NCBI GenBank assembly: GCA_000155715.1
Contig: DS990598.1
Span: 207,532-271,531, forward strand
Source: a gamma proteobacterium HTCC5015
Lineage (GTDB): Bacteria; Pseudomonadota; Gammaproteobacteria; HTCC5015
Length of the DNA stretch: 64,000 bases
Reading direction: 5' to 3'
This document shows, one piece after another, positions 62,109 to 64,000 of the stretch. The notes under the pieces are model-generated. The model did no database searches. It saw only the letters and a program-made list of their open reading frames with translations, and was not told the DNA's origin. Position 1 is the first letter of the stretch; the number at the start of each line of letters is the position of its first letter. The position numbers were made by a program, and so were the translations under genes.

Positions 62109-63190
62109 GCCAGCCGTTGGGATATTGTCGTATTCGGCTCGAGCGGTCGGATTTTTTATTGGATGTAGAGTTTGAGATTCCCGCAAGAGGTATGTTGGGT
62201 TTGTTTGGCGCCTCAGGGTCCGGTAAGACTACCGCGTTGCGTTGCGTAGCGGGCTTGGAAGAGCAGGTTTCTGGTCACATACGAATAGATGGTGAAGATT
62301 GGCTAAGTGAGTCGGGGCGTCACTGGCCGCCACACGAGCGCCATCTGGGCTATGTCTTTCAGGACAGCCGTTTATTTCCGCACCTTGATGTCACGGGAAA
62401 CTTACAGTTTGGTGCGAAGCGCCGCGTTAAAGTCCCTGATGATGATTATCGTCATGAGGTGATTGATCTGTTGGGGCTGGCAGGGTTGTTGTCGCGCATG
62501 CCGAGTGATTTGTCCGGAGGGGAGAAGCAGCGAGTGGCCATTGCGCGCGCATTGCTGAGTGCTCCCAAGCTTCTGTTGATGGACGAGCCTTTGGCGTCTC
62601 TGGACGAGGCTCGAAAGTCGGAAATTCTGCCTTTTCTTGAGAGGTTGCACCGAGAAGTCAAAATCCCCGTTCTTTATGTCAGTCATAGTATTGAAGAAAT
62701 GCAGCTACTGTGTGATCGAGTACTGGTGTTAGAGCGCGGACGCAAAACTTACGAAGGGGGAATGGTCGAGGCTTTGACTCACGAGGGCACACCATTTTCA
62801 CAGCAGCGCAATGCTTCTTCTCTGTTTGAGGTTAGAGTGCAGTCTTATGAGCCAGCCGACGGCGTCAGCGAGGTGGTTTTGAAAGGGGGTGAACGCTTGT
62901 TGTTGCCCGATCACTTAGAAAAAAATAGCACCTTAATGCTCAGGGTGCAGGCTACCGATGTCAGTATTGCCCGTGTCAGGCCACAGCAGAGCACCGTGCT
63001 TAACGTCCTCTCCGGACGCGTTGTTCGCGTCATTAATAGCACGGCTCATCACATTACTTTGCTCGTGCATTTGCAGGCAGAGGAGCCGCTGTTGGCGCGT
63101 ATTTCACTAAAGTCTTATCGCGAGCTGGCTTTGCAGCCCAGCGATGACATTTTTGTCATGATCAAGGCTGTTTCCATTCATGGTATTTAA
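62105..63190 (+). CDS. modC: molybdate ABC transporter ATP-binding protein ModC
   Basis: A 361-residue ATPase with Walker A GASGSGKTTALRC near residue 36, the signature LSGGEKQRVAIARALL, Walker B LLLMDEPLASLDE, and a C-terminal mop/TOBE domain (about 290-358, RVVRVINSTAHHITLLVHLQ) that in this family senses cytosolic molybdate. It ends the modABC unit. No modE is in the window, and no ModE-type palindrome was found by eye. Confidence 0.95.
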   Translation: MSQPLGYCRIRLERSDFLLDVEFEIPARGMLGLFGASGSGKTTALRCVAGLEEQVSGHIRIDGEDWLSESGRHWPPHERHLGYVFQDSRLFPHLDVTGNLQFGAKRRVKVPDDDYRHEVIDLLGLAGLLSRMPSDLSGGEKQRVAIARALLSAPKLLLMDEPLASLDEARKSEILPFLERLHREVKIPVLYVSHSIEEMQLLCDRVLVLERGRKTYEGGMVEALTHEGTPFSQQRNASSLFEVRVQSYEPADGVSEVVLKGGERLLLPDHLEKNSTLMLRVQATDVSIARVRPQQSTVLNVLSGRVVRVINSTAHHITLLVHLQAEEPLLARISLKSYRELALQPSDDIFVMIKAVSIHGI

Positions 63191-63322
63191 CGGCTTGTAT
63201 TTACTTGTCGTGAATTCACAATGGAATTCTTCTCGGAAAAAGCGTTTTATAGCACATTACGGAACTTGGGATTTTTGCGTCCCTTTAATAATTAATTAAG
63301 AAAAATGTTGGAGATCATCAGG
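63191..63322. other. gap between modC and the following secreted protein gene
   Basis: A palindrome GAATTCACAATGGAATTC lies at about 63212-63229, and an AT-rich stretch (TTTAATAATTAATTAAG) lies at about 63284-63300. These may be promoter elements for the downstream gene. No terminator-like hairpin with a T-tract is evident. Confidence 0.4.
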
Positions 63323-64000
63323 ATGACTTTTCACAGGAAAGCTTTGGCAATGGGCGTGCTGGCGGCGGTATACACTGTCCCCTCAATGGCCGATCACGTA
63401 ACTTTGAATTCGGCCGATGGGTACGCATATTATTTCGACCCTTCCGAGGGAGACTTGAATAATATCAACAAGGGCGGTTTGTCGGACCCTATCAGCAACG
63501 TTCTACTGAGAGTGGACGGCGGCTCCTTCAATGGCAGTGGCTCTTCTTCCGAGCTGAATGGTCGGGCAAGGTTCTCCGGAACCAGCACCATTTCGGGTCT
63601 GACAGTGAGTCGCCAGACTTATGTCTCCTCTGATGAAAACCTGTTTCGCCAGATGAATTATCTCGAGAATACCACTGGCGCAGCCATTACCGTGGATGTT
63701 CGGATTGATGGCGATTACAGCGGCCCTAGCACAACCTACGTGGAATCCTCTGACGGTAATGCCACTCTGGATGCGGCCGATGTCTCCCACATCGTCGACT
63801 ACAATGGCGGCATGCAGGTCGTGCATGTGTATGGCAATGCTGGTGCTGAGGAATCTGTAGATGTGGTTAGTGGCGCCGATGGCAGTGCAGTTTTTTATTA
63901 CGAGTGGAGCGATGTCACCGTAGAAGCGGGTGAGACAGTGGCGATCATGACCTTTCTCGCTGGGGCCGATGATCTTTCCGCTGCTCAGGAACGGCAGGCG
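63323..64000 (+). CDS. secreted protein of unknown function (3' end beyond window)
   Basis: An open reading frame of 226 codons running to the window edge. The protein starts with a signal peptide (AMGVLAAVYTVPSMADH), then a glycine/serine/aspartate-rich beta-strand-type sequence (YFDPSEGDLNNINKGGL, DGGSFNGSGSSSELNGRARF, VRIDGDYSGPSTTYVESSDG). No cysteines occur in the visible part. The family is not recognised; repeated-beta surface or adhesin-like proteins look like this. ATG 63323 is chosen because GGAG lies 9 bp upstream; ATG 63305 in the same frame is possible. It is not obviously part of the molybdenum operon. Confidence 0.72.
   Translation, partial: MTFHRKALAMGVLAAVYTVPSMADHVTLNSADGYAYYFDPSEGDLNNINKGGLSDPISNVLLRVDGGSFNGSGSSSELNGRARFSGTSTISGLTVSRQTYVSSDENLFRQMNYLENTTGAAITVDVRIDGDYSGPSTTYVESSDGNATLDAADVSHIVDYNGGMQVVHVYGNAGAEESVDVVSGADGSAVFYYEWSDVTVEAGETVAIMTFLAGADDLSAAQERQA

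Overview
The window is chromosomal DNA from a gammaproteobacterium. Gene order follows Pseudomonas and Cellvibrionales: mtaD-ubiG-mupP-yciK, the kdsD-kdsC-lptCAB-rpoN-hpf-ptsN-rapZ-npr block, and murA-hisG-hisD. Genes are dense, with moderately GC-rich third codon positions. A marine or plant-polysaccharide-associated Cellvibrionales relative is my best inference; species cannot be named from the sequence. There is no rRNA and one tRNA, Arg(CCT).

Layout. 1-5.9 kb: translation factor EF-P with both lysine-modification enzymes (epmB, efp, epmA), a possible Nmad3 protein, a 263-bp nested-palindrome MITE sitting exactly between two stop codons, then a periplasmic binding protein and a phosphatase. 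6-13.5 kb: tRNA-Arg, a DUF4197 lipoprotein, PBP1b (mrcB), a TPR lipoprotein, a YoaA-type helicase, and a RAYT transposase embedded in its REP repeats. 13.5-20.8 kb: yciK, the three squalene genes hpnE-hpnD-hpnC, mupP, ubiG and mtaD on the minus strand. 21-26 kb: an outer-membrane lipoprotein operon containing the PBP1b activator LpoB, then a diguanylate cyclase. 26.5-30.3 kb: S41 protease, tag, an SRPBCC protein and mgtE.

30.4-41.1 kb: a long minus-strand block joining the nitrogen-PTS (npr, an EIIA-Man-like protein, rapZ, hprK, ptsN), hpf, rpoN, LPS transport (lptBAC), Kdo synthesis (kdsC, kdsD), a Ca/Na antiporter and mlaA. 41.3-48.5 kb on the plus strand: an MlaC-like protein, an ABC-2 exporter, murA, hisG, aroG, and a hisD that carries a frameshift.

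48.7-50.8 kb is AT-richer and looks foreign. It holds a small cluster of integron gene cassettes with three or four attC-like sites and no integrase in view (a CALIN-like array). It carries a secreted protein of unknown function, a decayed partial copy of that same gene, and an alpha/beta hydrolase. 51-55.5 kb is a probable Fur-controlled TonB receptor/DUF3649/PepSY/DUF3325 iron-uptake operon. 55.8-57.5 kb holds a tandem pair of DUF486 membrane proteins, a DUF924 protein and an ICMT-like methyltransferase.

57.7-63.2 kb is the most striking part: a molybdenum locus. Two molybdenum-storage-protein (MoSto) subunits are coupled by an 8-nt overlap to an unfamiliar 401-residue membrane protein with ECF-transporter-like character. 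This transcription unit is divergent, across only 45 bp, from a complete modABC molybdate importer. The arrangement suggests import, a dedicated membrane partner, and protein-bound storage of Mo (or W) in one control unit. The window ends inside a secreted protein gene of unknown function.

Limits: all family calls come from reading translated sequence and remembered motifs, not from searches. The two frameshifts (hisD and the COG3014 gene) may be sequencing errors.
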